64,000 nucleotides of DNA from Dioscorea cayenensis subsp. rotundata (taxonomy: Eukaryota > Streptophyta > Magnoliopsida > Dioscoreales > Dioscoreaceae), in NCBI RefSeq assembly GCF_009730915.1, contig NC_052488.1, forward strand, positions 20,392,305-20,456,304. The letters run 5' to 3'. The notes under the pieces are model-generated. The model ran no database searches and had not been told where the DNA came from. It was given only the letters and a program-made list of their open reading frames with translations. Below, piece after piece: positions 23,001-33,781 of the stretch. Numbering within the stretch: position 1 is the stretch's first letter; every line of letters begins with the position of its first letter. The position numbers were made by a program, and so were the translations under genes.

Positions 23001-25261
23001 ATCTCGGGCAAAGTGAGAAACTGATTTTTCTACTAAGAGGACATCAGGGTGCTGAGCATCGATCTTTGCAACAGCCATCTTCAAATAATCCATTTCCTAT
23101 TCACAAGTTATCATGACATAAGTACAAGAAAACAAGAAAGAAGGATGCAAGTCAATCTGAAAACAAATAAACAAACAAAGATCATCACACCTGCTGCAAC
23201 AAGGTATCAAAACTTGATAGCAAATGTGAAACTCGCTCATATTCAAGAGCTCCTCCAAGGATTAATACCCGAGGATTTTCCACTTTAGATGCCATGCGGC
23301 GATTTGCCATTTTTTTCTTACAAACAACACCCTTTATTACCATGCTAGAAAGAAAAAAAGAAAGCATTAGATATGTTACAAAAATATATTAGAATTCATC
23401 TTACGAATTCCTTATATCAAAAATGGCAAGTCAGCATTTTTATTAATTAGTACTACTTCACAATGTGGGAGAAAACTTAGTCTGAAAAAAAAAGGACATG
23501 AGAACACAGAATTGATCATCAGGACTGGAGACTGCATCATCAATATTGATAAACTTACCTTTCATTGCGAGTTCCACAAGCTATGCATTTAACCTTCACA
23601 TATCCACCAGGATCCATTCCTCCTCCTTTGCTAGTGTCAGGCTTAAGGAAGGTTGCTGCTTCCCATGATAGGGATGAAATTATGTCCAACCAGCTCCCTT
23701 CTTTGTCTTCTTCATCAATGGAAAGACTTTCAGCCTGAAGAAATTGAGCTATCAAAGTCCGGAAATGTCCACCAACAACATTTTTCACCGCATTTTGATG
23801 TCCTTCATCCATACGCTCTCTTGTATGGCGTTCACTTCCAAAGTTGGAATTGCAAAAATATCCCCACTGACCTGAAGCATCATCATCATCGTCATCATCA
23901 AATAAATTATCTTCTCTATCATCTTCTTCATCTTCAGGACCAGGGGGAAACCAAAGCAGTCCATTGCTCTCAAAATCCAGAGACTCCGCATCTAGATTTG
24001 CCATACCATACACTGAGGAAGGCACCTCATGATCATAGGCACCATCTGGTCCACTATTTTCAGTCATCTTATGGACCCCTAGAGACGCATAATAATCTTT
24101 AGTATCATGCAATGGAGAGAAGTTTTCCATGGCACTATTAATTTCTTCAGTAGGACACTCTTCAGGAAAATGGTAGCTTTGGTCAACACTGTTGAACTCG
24201 GTTTCAAGATAGTAATCATCAGAATGCTGAAAAGACTGTGTTTCTGTGTAATTTCCAACATGATTTTCATCATCATTCCTGTTATTGATCATAGAAGAAA
24301 AGCAAAGTAAGCATCTTTAGAATATAACGATCTTTGCAAATCTTTTATATGGTTGTTGATGATCCTTAGTTACCTTAGCTTGAATGTGTAAGATTATATG
24401 AAACATACATAATAGCAGTGTGAATAAGTTTTGGGTAGATAGAAACAATCACATTCATCTTAATAATATAAAAGTCAGTATTAATTTTTGACAACTAGTA
24501 CTGCTTACTCTTAAGAACATAAATATATATGATTTGAGGAAGGAACATCACCAAATAAACATGCAACCACCTTGGTGTACATATTAATAAGAGTTAGAAT
24601 AAGGTGATATCCAGAATTGATGCACAAAGAAATGATACCTGTTTGTGTTCATCCCGTACAAATTAGGAGGTGGATCACCAGCTTGCAAAGCAGAATTACT
24701 GTCCTTCTCTGCTCCAAGAATGTCCAGTTTATTACAACAGGGTTCCATTGGCACAGACTGACTAGGAGTCAAACTAGAACTATGAGGAACATGCGGATAC
24801 TGTCCAGTTGATTGTGATGAAGAGCAACCAGTTCTAAAACTGCTGTAAATTGTGCCATCGGACTTGGTGCTCACAAAACTTGTGAATGAAAGTGGGGGGC
24901 TGATACTCATGGAGGAAGCCTGATTCCTGTTGTCAGCTGTTGTTTTATCCTGCTCCCATTGCATGAAGCAGAAATTGCACACCCGGACACGTCCCCCACT
25001 CTCTTGGGCATTCTTTGGGTCATCAAATAAAATGGGAACAGAATTTTGAGTACATTTTGCACAGAAAACACGACCACAAAGACGACAATGATGCCTTCGG
25101 TTGAATACAGTGAACTGAGAATCACATTCATAACAAACCCTGCAGCTGTGATCAGGCATCCAAAAATCCCTAGATAAATTTTCTGGCTCAGACCTCTTCG
25201 GGATCCATGATCTTAGGATCCCAAAGAAGTCTGAGAGTGCCTTCTCAGAACAATCCATCAA
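17036..25261 (-). CDS. FAB1: FYVE-type phosphatidylinositol-3-phosphate 5-kinase (FAB1A/B, PIKfyve orthologue)
   Basis: Twelve coding exons on the minus strand: 24639-25261, 23559-24278, 23191-23344, 22752-23096, 21748-22050, 21182-21649, 20768-21099, 20567-20690, 20303-20473, 18715-20226, 17490-17756 and 17036-17368. The sum is 5352 bp, 1783 aa, the usual size for plant FAB1. The order is: FYVE finger (about 34-102, with WMPD and RRHHCR), acidic linker with an Asp run, a CCT/TCP-1-like region (from about 448, [42 protein letters not shown]), a Cys-rich segment ([20 protein letters not shown]), and the lipid kinase domain (about 1475-1740, [46 protein letters not shown]). It makes PI(3,5)P2 from PI3P on endosomes and the vacuole. 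The exon 5 donor (AAG|GTGACA, intron of 98 bp) is inferred, because the frame otherwise meets a stop. Confidence 0.93.
17757..18714 (-). other. FAB1 intron 11 with a USE-like promoter motif
   Basis: The 958-bp intron holds no exon. At 18409-18420 the plus strand reads AGTCCCACATCG, which matches the plant snRNA upstream sequence element (RTCCCACATCG). A TATA-like site (catata) lies about 27 bases downstream. No snRNA sequence follows. The stretch from about 18382 (TGTTGGGACG) may be an LTR or TRIM fragment; the boundaries are not clear. Confidence 0.4.
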
Positions 25262-26141
25262 TAGTGCAACCTCCCAATCCCACTCATAATCAAACCAAAA
25301 CTTTCGAATTCATTGCACTACTTATCATCATCTTAAACTAAATTCTATGCAACAAAGCACAAATCCAGATTCCATCAACCACTAGCTTCCAAACCAAACA
25401 AAATCAAATTCAATACTAATAACATCCCTGCAGAATGACAATGTCACCATACTCGCAGGAAATGCCGGAAAACTTCAATTTTGAACATCCACATGCACTA
25501 TTCTCAACCAGCAAAACAAATCCAGATTAAAGGTTTGATTCTGAAACCAGAAAACACTGTCGAAGAACCACAATCATTTAAATATATCCTTGTATAACAT
25601 CAACAGCGAAAAACGAACCTCCGGGTCTAGCATGAACCCTTCAAAGCCAAATTGAATCAATTCTATGCTCCATAACCAATCACAAACCAATTCCTCCTGA
25701 TGTTCAATCACTTTCTATCATCTAAAGCCCCGTAAATAAAAAAAGAGGCACAAAATCCAAGATTGTGTGAAAAAAAAAAAAGAAAAGGAAATCAAAGCCA
25801 GGTATGATCTCGAAGGCGATAAACGAGAGCGGGTAATGGGAGAGAAAGGCGGAGCGAGGGAAGGAGAGAGAAGGTGCGAAAACAAGCGGCACCAGTGAAT
25901 GCCCCCATCTTTTTCGATTCAGTGATGGAGAATTCAAACCAAAATCAAGCAAAACAGAAGCGAAATCAAGGGAATTCCGGGGGATAAAAATCCAACCTTT
26001 CTCGGTACCGCGAGAAATTCTTGCCAATACTCTGCTCAGTGGACTTGACCCGGATATTGTACACGTGCGCAAAGAAGCTGATGCCAGCCATTGATTTTAT
26101 TATATATAAAATATAATTTAAAGTTTTCGATTCTAATAAAT

Positions 26142-26178
<37 letters not shown>
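25262..26178 (-). promoter_or_regulatory. Leader/promoter region of FAB1 and (AT)n repeat
   Basis: The sequence upstream of the FAB1 start probably contains a spliced leader, but I could not fix the splice sites. The minus strand is pyrimidine-rich around 25790-25990, as in plant leaders. TATA-like sequence (TATATATAA) occurs on the minus strand near 26098-26110. An (AT)n run follows at about 26144-26178. Confidence 0.4.
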
Positions 26179-26182
<4 letters not shown>

Positions 26183-26890
26183 TTGTCGAGCCCGGTAGAG
26201 CGTTGACCCTGCCAGCCTCAGAGGTCGGGGTCGATGGATTCGACCGGGTTGAACCGAGGGTTGAACCCAGAGTCAATAATAAAAATATTTAAAAAAATAT
26301 TTTTAATAATTAATAATGATAAAAAATAATATAACATATATTTTAATAATTAAAAAAACACAATTAATTAAATATGTTTAAAAAGTTTAATTATATAGAT
26401 TTTTGTTTTTTTAAAAATATCTAAAAATACAAATAAATTTAATATTTAGAATTTAATTTAATATAATATCATTATTTTTTTAAAAAAATATAAAAATATT
26501 TTAAAAAAACTAAATGATTCTCTCGGGACTCTCACCCGTTCTTTTCTCATGACTCAAAATTCAAAAAAATAATAAATAAATGAAAATATGGCCACTATCC
26601 CCTTCTCTCTCTCTCTCTAACTCTCTCATCCTCTCTGGCCGCACCTCTCTCTCTAACTCCCTCACCTTCTCCGGCAGCACACCATCTCCTCTCACGGTCT
26701 CACCATCGTTAGTATTTTTAACCCGTTTGATCCGGCGGGTCACCGGTTTCCGGGTTAACCGGCCGGGTCGTCGAGTTTTTGGCCGAGTTATTATATGGCC
26801 GAGTCAATGCATGTAACCGGACCGGCCTCATGGCCGGTTCCCGGTTTTTCCGGTCGAACCGGCCGGGCCGGTCCGGTTTTGACAACCATG
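26179..26890. mobile_element. Non-autonomous hAT-like element inserted in an AT repeat
   Basis: The left end CAGATTGTCGAGCCCGG and the reverse complement of the right end, CATGGTTGTCAAAACCGG, form an imperfect inverted repeat. Inside both ends are GC-rich CCGG/GGTT motifs, unlike the surrounding DNA; the middle is AT-rich with a CT-rich patch at 26600-26660. Both flanks are ATATATAT, so an 8-bp duplication is possible but not provable within the AT repeat. No transposase was seen. Confidence 0.5.
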
Positions 26891-27979
26891 ATATATATAT
26901 AGTATGTGTGCGTATGTACCATGAAACGGAAACATATGATATCTCAACTATTGGATAGCCCAATAGTAAAATCTTTGAGTGTAAAAAAGAAAAAGTAAAA
27001 AATTTAAATTCCTTCTCTAATAGTATTGTTTTTTGTACTGTTCATGCACTGCATATCTAGTCTCAATACTATTTTGTACTATTCATGGCCTGGGTATGGG
27101 GTGCTTACCGCCTATTAGTAAAAAAAAAACATATGATATGATAAATTGATAAAAGATGAAGTAGGAAAAGCATGGGAGGTTAAGGTGAGAAGATGAAGTC
27201 ACTAGCGGTGGAGCTCGAGGTGGATTTCAGGGCAAGGGTTCATTGGGTGAACGCGTTGCAGCCAAGTTGGGGGAAGAAGCACACCGCAGACTTGTTGTTT
27301 CTTATATTTGTCCAATCGATAAGGATTGTTGTCGGTGTGTGGTTGCTAGAATTCAGCTCCAATATGGAGGCAATGGGTTGCTGCCAATGGGTCTCTATCG
27401 CCGATCTTCGTCTTCACTGTTAACTGGGATTCCCCCGGTAGAGTATCACATAAAATAATATTTAAAATAACAATTTTTTAAAGACTACAACATGGATAAA
27501 TCATAGACTAGTTGTTTGTCTGATCCACTTGTTGTTTTGGGTTTCTCTTACTCAGAAAGTTTTTTTATCTCTTTAGTGCATCATTCCTTGTGGTATTTCT
27601 GTTGATTTTTTTTATATATATAAAAATAGATAAACCACATGTTTATTGAAATCTTTCTCTTAATTTGACTTCCATGTTGTAATCTTTGTTTTTTATATTT
27701 TTTTCAATAAATAATGGTTTTATTTATTTATTTTTTAATAATAATAATAATAAAATCTATTTTTTACACTGACATGTAAAAGAAATTGGTGAGTTTTTTG
27801 TTTCTTGGATGAATCATATTAAAATTAAAGAAAAAATACAATGATATAAGATGAAAAAACAGTTACTTTTATGTTGGAAGGATGGTAACTTTTTATCCTC
27901 ATCAAGAGAGAGATTGAGGGATTAACTCTCTCTCTCTCTCTTAACTTTTTATCCTTATCAAGAGAGAGATTGAGGAATT

Positions 27980-28021
<42 letters not shown>

Positions 28022-28559
28022 ACATTGGTTGAGGTCAGTAGAGCAAAAGAAATCCACAAAGTTGAGGCTTCTTTTAGTTGTCGGGATCATTTTCTCCGGT
28101 TTAGATTTATCCTTTTTTTAGAGAATAATGTGTAGTATAATTGAAAATGCAATTATTGCATTCTAACTAAATATACCAATAAATTGCCTTAATAAGGTGG
28201 TTCCTAAGACCACGAAGACTAGTATCTTGCTCACGCCCCTAGGAGGCTCAAACCTCCTAAAAGGAAAGCATGGGATGAGTAAGGTTGAAAATATGGCAAA
28301 ATTGGTTCCAAATTCAAAAAAAAAAATGGTGTTTAAGGAATAAATAGTCAACTGATTCTTGAGACACATGGTGGAACACAAGAAGTTGCTATTGAGATTC
28401 TGTTACATCCTTATTTAGCAAAATTACCGAGAATGAGGATTTTGTTCAAAAAAAGACAATGTTTTCTGGATAGGGTTCTTCTCACAAGATCTTGTGCAAA
28501 GGGTATCTAAGGCCTTCATCATTTAGAAAGTGGTAGAATGATTTGATTAGCAAAGGTCA
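26891..28559. other. Repeat-rich intergenic sequence
   Basis: No supported gene. It includes a short patch with two TGTACT(A/G)TTCATG motifs (about 27036-27090), a frame at 27193-27458 with no recognisable similarity, and the 56-bp duplication with CT tract described separately. The stretch 28180-28560 looks like decayed transposon sequence but I cannot classify it. Confidence 0.35.
27886..28018. repeat. 56-bp tandem duplication ending in a (CT)n microsatellite
   Basis: The unit TAACTTTTTATCC...CTCTCTCT occurs at 27886-27941 and again at 27942-27997 with two or three substitutions (CTCATC/CTTATC, GGGATT/GGAATT). The second CT tract runs on to 28018. This looks like slippage or unequal exchange between CT tracts. 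Confidence 0.85.
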
Positions 28560-28920
28560 TGCTACTAGTCCAACACATACCTTGTAGTCCATTTCATTAG
28601 ATATGATCCCAAGTAGACCCGCATGAAGGTCTCCAAGCCTTTTGTTAATGAGAAAGATAAGTAGATGCTAAAAATCATGTACAAAGATTTTAGGGTATGG
28701 CCAAAAGAGAAATAAGTAGGGCCACTCTTGCCATCTTGGCAAAAAAAGAGTAGAATTACCATCCTTAATGATAGAAGTGATGCTGATTTAAAATGCTGGT
28801 AGATATTTAGGAGTCTTATGCCATAATAAAAAACTTTTGGGAAAAGATGCATGAAGAGAGAATCCTCATGACCTAATTTGTAATGTAATTGAAGGAAATA
28901 ATAGGGGACCTCCACTTCCT
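28560..28920 (-). pseudogene. Decayed LINE-type retrotransposon relic
   Basis: In one minus-strand frame the sequence around 28740 reads SIIKDGNSTLF, then RWQEWPYLFLF, resembling the region between reverse transcriptase and the zf-RVT domain of plant LINEs (usually ...GNSTLFW.DRW...). Flanking similarity shifts frame and meets stops. No intact reverse transcriptase remains, and the boundaries are unclear. This rests on one short motif. Confidence 0.35.
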
Positions 28921-30999
28921 ATGTCAAAAGCTTGTGCACGTCCCTTGTCTTTTTTAATGACTTAGCCATTCATCTTGACAAAATAAACATATATATATAT
29001 AAGTAATAGAGACCAACATCAACATCAAGAACTTTGGCATAAAGTGTCCTCCACAATGTACCAAATATGCCTACATTAAAAGTCTTGAAGATTAAGGATG
29101 TCCCGTTATGGCATTCCTCTCTCGGGCTTTACATATTTCTTAAAAACTAATTCATATTTCTCAATATATATATATATATGTAAAGCAAACAAAGAAACAG
29201 TTATGCACCCTTTCAAGTATTTTAGTTGTATTTATTTATTTTTTAAATTTCTTTTCCATGTGAGAACTTCTTAATCATAAAATATTAAATCAAATACTCC
29301 ATATAACTTTAATTCACCCCTGTGATGTCCATCAACTTGGTTCTTTGACCAAGTTTGACTAGAGCATACTGACTTTTTCTCAGGAAGTGGAGGCCATGAC
29401 TCTCTATCATCCTACTCGTGACCCTCTGTCAGGTCACTAGTGAATTCCAGTCTTGTCGGGGTTGGTGGAAGAGCTCTTATTGAGAGCCACTCCCTCTCCT
29501 GGCATTCTTCTTTTTCTCTTCCTTGGGAGAAGCTCAAAGCTTGCTTGCTAAAGGCATCTTCTTCAATCTTGGAAGCTCTTTCTCTTTGGAAGAAGTCTAA
29601 ATCTTGGGCTTTGGAGGAAGGTCCCCTTCACTAGCAAGTTTAGAGGCAGGTAGCTTGTTCTTGTGTTATAGTTTTGAATCTTTGTACGGTTTAATGCTCT
29701 AATCTTGGTTGCTTGTTCATTCTCCTTGGTTTGAGAATGTTGATCTTTGTGTGTTGTAGCATGCTACCTTTCTCATGCTTTGATGATGATCTTAAACTTA
29801 TGCTTGTATATTTTTGGTTGCAAATTAGGTGTATACTTACCAACTTTTTGTATGTTTGAGTATTGTATTTGTGCTTGTAAGTTGCTGTGTTCTTCAATCA
29901 AAAACAGAGAATTTTTAGCTTAACCCATAACCAACTAATTAAAGCTAATCTTTGTTAATCTTGCTCAGTGTAATTAAACCTTTGTTGAAATCGTTTTAAG
30001 CATAATGCTTTTGCAGAATTTCATAATCCTTGAGTGTTTGGAAATTTGTGTTTTATTATTATTATTGTTATTATTATTTTAATTTTGTTTTCTCATTTAA
30101 TTAGTGGGTCATATCACTAAGTTCCTGAATACATTTATGTATATATTTAATTGAATGGCAATAGCTTCATGTGTGATTTTCTGAAAAAATTTATATATAT
30201 GTATATATATAAATACGGATATTTTTAAATACATATATTTATATTTTGTAAACCTGTTTTGTTTTTAGTTTAGTTCACTTTATATTCATGTGTATATATA
30301 TTTCAATATGCCTATGTCTATACATATACATGTTTGTAGTTATGGTCTTCTTGCAAAACATGCTTTATTTGTTAAATTATCTAATAGCACCTATATATTT
30401 ATATATATGTGCACTTATTGGTGCTAGAGTTTTCTGCAACCTTAGTGTATTTTATTATTAATTATTTCTTGGCTTGATCTTGTAATCATGTTTTAGTTTA
30501 GTCTTTATTGGTATTTAAATGCATATAAGCATGAGTTTTTTGAATGTATGCTTGAGATCTTAATTATTTGTTAATATCTGATTTTCTAAATTTTCCTGGA
30601 TTTTAGGGGCTTTATTATGTTTCTAATTTCTGTTTATCATTTTTATATGAGCATGACTAGAGGGGGGGGGCACGGGCCGGTTAACCGGGCTCGCCGGGCC
30701 CAACCCAACGGGTCCGAGTCGGCCTTTGACCGACCCGTAACCAGCCTAGCCATTTGTGCCGACCGGGTTGGCCCAGCCAACCCCGCGGGTCACGGGTCAC
30801 CTTGGAGGTGACCCGGACCCAGCCCACGGCACCCCCCAAAACCGCCAGGCTGGAACCTACCGGTTTACGGGCCAGCCCGCCGGATTCTTAATTAATTAAT
30901 TATTTTATTTGTTTAAATAAAATTGTAAAATAATATTTAAAATAAAGAATATGTGACAAAATTCACAAAAACATTTGAGATAGTTGCCATTGTTTTTAT

Positions 31000-31043
31000 A
31001 GGCAATTCATATGGTCATTTTCTTATCCTAGCCGATGTGGGAT
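31000..31043 (-). promoter_or_regulatory. USE plus TATA pair inside the hAT element
   Basis: On the minus strand ATCCCACATCG (31033-31043) is followed after about 32 bases by TATAAAAAC (ending near 30992). This matches the arrangement of plant pol II snRNA promoters (upstream sequence element and TATA about 33-34 bp apart). No snRNA sequence follows downstream, so it may be a transposon promoter or a coincidence. Confidence 0.4.
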
Positions 31044-31114
31044 TAAATGTAACTAGTATAAAATACATCTATTGTTTATATCTTTTAGTAAAGAAACAAT
31101 ATCAACTCAAAATA

Positions 31115-31190
31115 AACTGATGGATTGGTTAGTGTGTGTTGGTGTTATGAGGCCATGGGTTCAGACCTTGCCAACTACTATATTTATGTA
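31115..31190 (+). repeat. tRNA-like/SINE-like patch inside the hAT element
   Basis: GGATTGGTTAGTGTG followed by GGGTTCAGACCTTGCC resembles pol III A and B boxes of a tRNA-derived SINE. There is no foldable tRNA. No target duplication was identified. Confidence 0.3.
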
Positions 31191-31929
31191 TATATATGTT
31201 TTTGCCATAATTAAGTTAAAGTTTTAAAATTTTTAAAATACTTATCATAATTTCAAATAAATTAAAATAATTAAAAGCTTTTGTAGTTATTAATTTATTT
31301 TATTAAAAACTTATTATATAGTGTTTTAATAACGTTTTTAAAACAGGATATTAATTGATGGGATTAAATTTAAATATGTTAGATAATCATTAATTTTATT
31401 TTTAATATTATAAAATAACTAAATATAGAAATGATAAATCTAACAAATTTTAAAATATTAATGGTTATGTTATAATATGACAATTGTTAATATAATCTTA
31501 TAATTAATATTTTTATCCTAATGTAAATTTTTTTTATTAAAATATATTGTTAATATGAAGATTAATAAAAATTTATAGTTAAAAATTTTATTTTTATAAA
31601 CTATGTTGTAGTAAAAAAAATTATTGATATGTTAAAATTTTAATTTAATTAATTATTAATCAAGATTGAGTATTATGATTTTAATTTAATAATATGTTTA
31701 GGATTTTGGAGGTTATATTAAAAGAAATACATAAAACTGTTGTAGAAGGAATTATACATAATTATAGTTTAACCACCTAATTATAGAAACCAAATAGGAT
31801 TATGGTTGAAGATTTTAGAGATAACATTACAAAGATAATAATATAATAACATGATGATGCTCAATATTTACTGATATCAATTATAAGATTTTAGGTTATA
31901 TTTACTTTATTGCATGGACAAATTACATA

Positions 31930-31988
31930 AAATATTTTTTAATTAATTAAATATTTTTTAATTAATTAAATATTTTTTAATTAATTAA
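31930..31988. repeat. Three tandem copies of an AT-only ~23-bp unit
   Basis: The unit ATTTTTTAATTAATTAAAT repeats three times, followed shortly by an (AT)n run at about 32000-32032. Both are inside the hAT element. Confidence 0.8.
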
Positions 31989-31998
31989 TGTTCACTAG

Positions 31999-32037
<39 letters not shown>

Positions 32038-33367
32038 TAAAAAGTCGATTCGAATCCTCGGAATTTTAATAAAATTTTTGCTAGAAAATTTTAAAAAAAT
32101 TGTTAACCCGCGGGTTGGACCCGGGTGACTTGGCGGGTCAGCTGACCCAGCGGGTTTCACCGGGCCGGGCCAAAAATCGGCCCGTGCCCCCCTCTAAGCA
32201 TGACCTCTAGTTGTCGTTTATCCATACACCTGTAAGCATGCTTTGTTTAGTTGATTTGTTTAATTATATGTGTTTATATATTTCATCATTCATGTTTATC
32301 CTACAGCCTTTGTATGTCTCCTTTGTGGTAGCAATTGAATATTAAGCATGACTTCTTCTTAAATCATTTATATTAGTTGCTATTTACATGTGTGTGTATA
32401 TTTATATGCTTGGTTTTTCTAATTTTTATCTGTGGAATCTTGTTTAAATTCCTGTTGTGTAAAGCTTGGGCTATAGTTGTTAGTTAGGCCCAATCTGAGA
32501 ATTTTTTTCCCTAAGTGTAGTTTATTTTGTTGGGTTAGATTATTGTAGCGAACATTAGTTCGTGAGACTTGGTGAACCCGATTTGTAACTCGGAGCCAGG
32601 TAGGCTCTCGCACCTGTATATTTCTGTATTTCTGGCGGTTGTTATTTATTTAATTATTGAATTATTTAGTAATTTGAGTTATTTATTTGTTTACTTATTT
32701 ATTTATTTACTTGTTATTTATTCTATTTATGTATTTATTTAATTTTATTATTTATTCGGTATTTTTCTCTGTTATGTTCTGTTCCAACTTCACAGTTGAT
32801 GATATAGCCTCGTGCTGTTGATTTCTGTTATCAGTCAGAGAGATGTACGTGACTGTTTCTGCGTGTTTTCGTATTTCTGATTATTTCTATATTCTGCGCT
32901 TTTTTCTGTATTTTTGTGTGAATTATGATTAATTATTCTGTAATATCTACTTTATATGTTGTTTCTGTGATCCTACTAGGCCCTTGTGGCTCATGCACTC
33001 TGTGATTCTGTTCTCGCAGGAGAAGATCAAGTCTAAGATCGGGGTGTGTCTTGGAGTCGTATTTCCTGCTTTGGTAGTATATCTGTAGTGCACTATCTTG
33101 TGTGAGTAAAACTTGTATCCGTCAGTATATTTTCGTCTGTAATTGCTTTTGTGGTATTGTATTATGTAGGACTGTTAAAATCCATACTTGTACTATTTTG
33201 GTTTCTATTATTCTATTTGTAGTTCTGTATTCATTGTTCAGTATTACACTTTGTTAGGGTTGACTTTTGACTGGGATCAAGTCCCGAGGCTTTGCACCTA
33301 TTGGGGCCCAGTCCCATTAGATGCGGGCAATCTATCAACGGGCCCGACTGTGGGGCTACGATATGAC

Positions 33368-33781
33368 AAATAAAGCGGTGGATATTTCATTCTCATTTTA
33401 TTCAAAAGTGAGTATTAGAATACTAGTACTTGTGATTTGTGCACAATTCTCCTTTTGTAAAAAAATATATATATATATATATATATTTATTTCAACTAAA
33501 AAATTAAAGTAAGAGAAAAAAAAAACACGAAGAAAAAACCCCAACTTAATATCTTACTTCACAAGGGGGTTATCCGCAAAAGTAAAAACCATTCTCCAAA
33601 AACAAATTAAACTTTTCCGTAATAACAAGGATTCAAGGGATTAATGTGCAATTAATCCATGTTTAATTTACAAACAAACCCAAAAAAATTTACTATTTTT
33701 GCAAATAAGCATCCCACTTCATCTTCCTAATTGATTCTCTCTCTTTTTGGAGCGTGTGGTTAAAGCGCAACCGCTAGAAAC
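33368..33781 (+). promoter_or_regulatory. Upstream region of the eIF2B alpha gene
   Basis: AT-rich, with an (AT)n run at about 33467-33486. The leader probably starts near 33720, where sequence becomes CT-rich (gattctctctct). No clear TATA box was chosen. Confidence 0.4.

Larger units (their letters stand above)
30658..32196. mobile_element. hAT-family non-autonomous element, 1539 bp, with 8-bp target duplication
   Basis: It starts TAGAGGGGGGGGCACGGGCC and ends with the inverse, GGCCCGTGCCCCCCTCTA. The flanks share a perfect AGCATGAC at 30650-30657 and 32197-32204, the 8-bp duplication expected of hAT. The ends are GC-rich (repeated CCGGG/GGGTC words); the 1.2-kb core is AT-rich without a transposase frame. 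The core also holds a tRNA-like stretch at about 31120-31180 and an snRNA-type promoter motif on the minus strand, listed separately. Confidence 0.85.
29321..33367 (+). mobile_element. Possible long solo LTR of a Ty3/gypsy-like element, split by a hAT insertion
   Basis: The region begins TGTGATGTCC and a candidate end is GATATGACA at about 33359-33367, both similar to termini common in plant gypsy LTRs. In between, apart from the nested 1539-bp hAT element, about 2.5 kb of T-rich, gene-free sequence is compatible with a long LTR. I found no matching 5-bp target duplication and no second LTR, so the boundaries are tentative and it may be another kind of repeat. Confidence 0.28.

Noticed and set aside
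26561-26963. Arg/Pro-rich frames around 26.6-26.9 kb
   Set aside because: They follow the CT-rich patch and GC-rich end of the hAT-like element.
32041-32062. B-box-like GATTCGAATCCTCGG suggesting a tRNA
   Set aside because: No A box or cloverleaf stems upstream; it is inside the hAT element next to an AT repeat.
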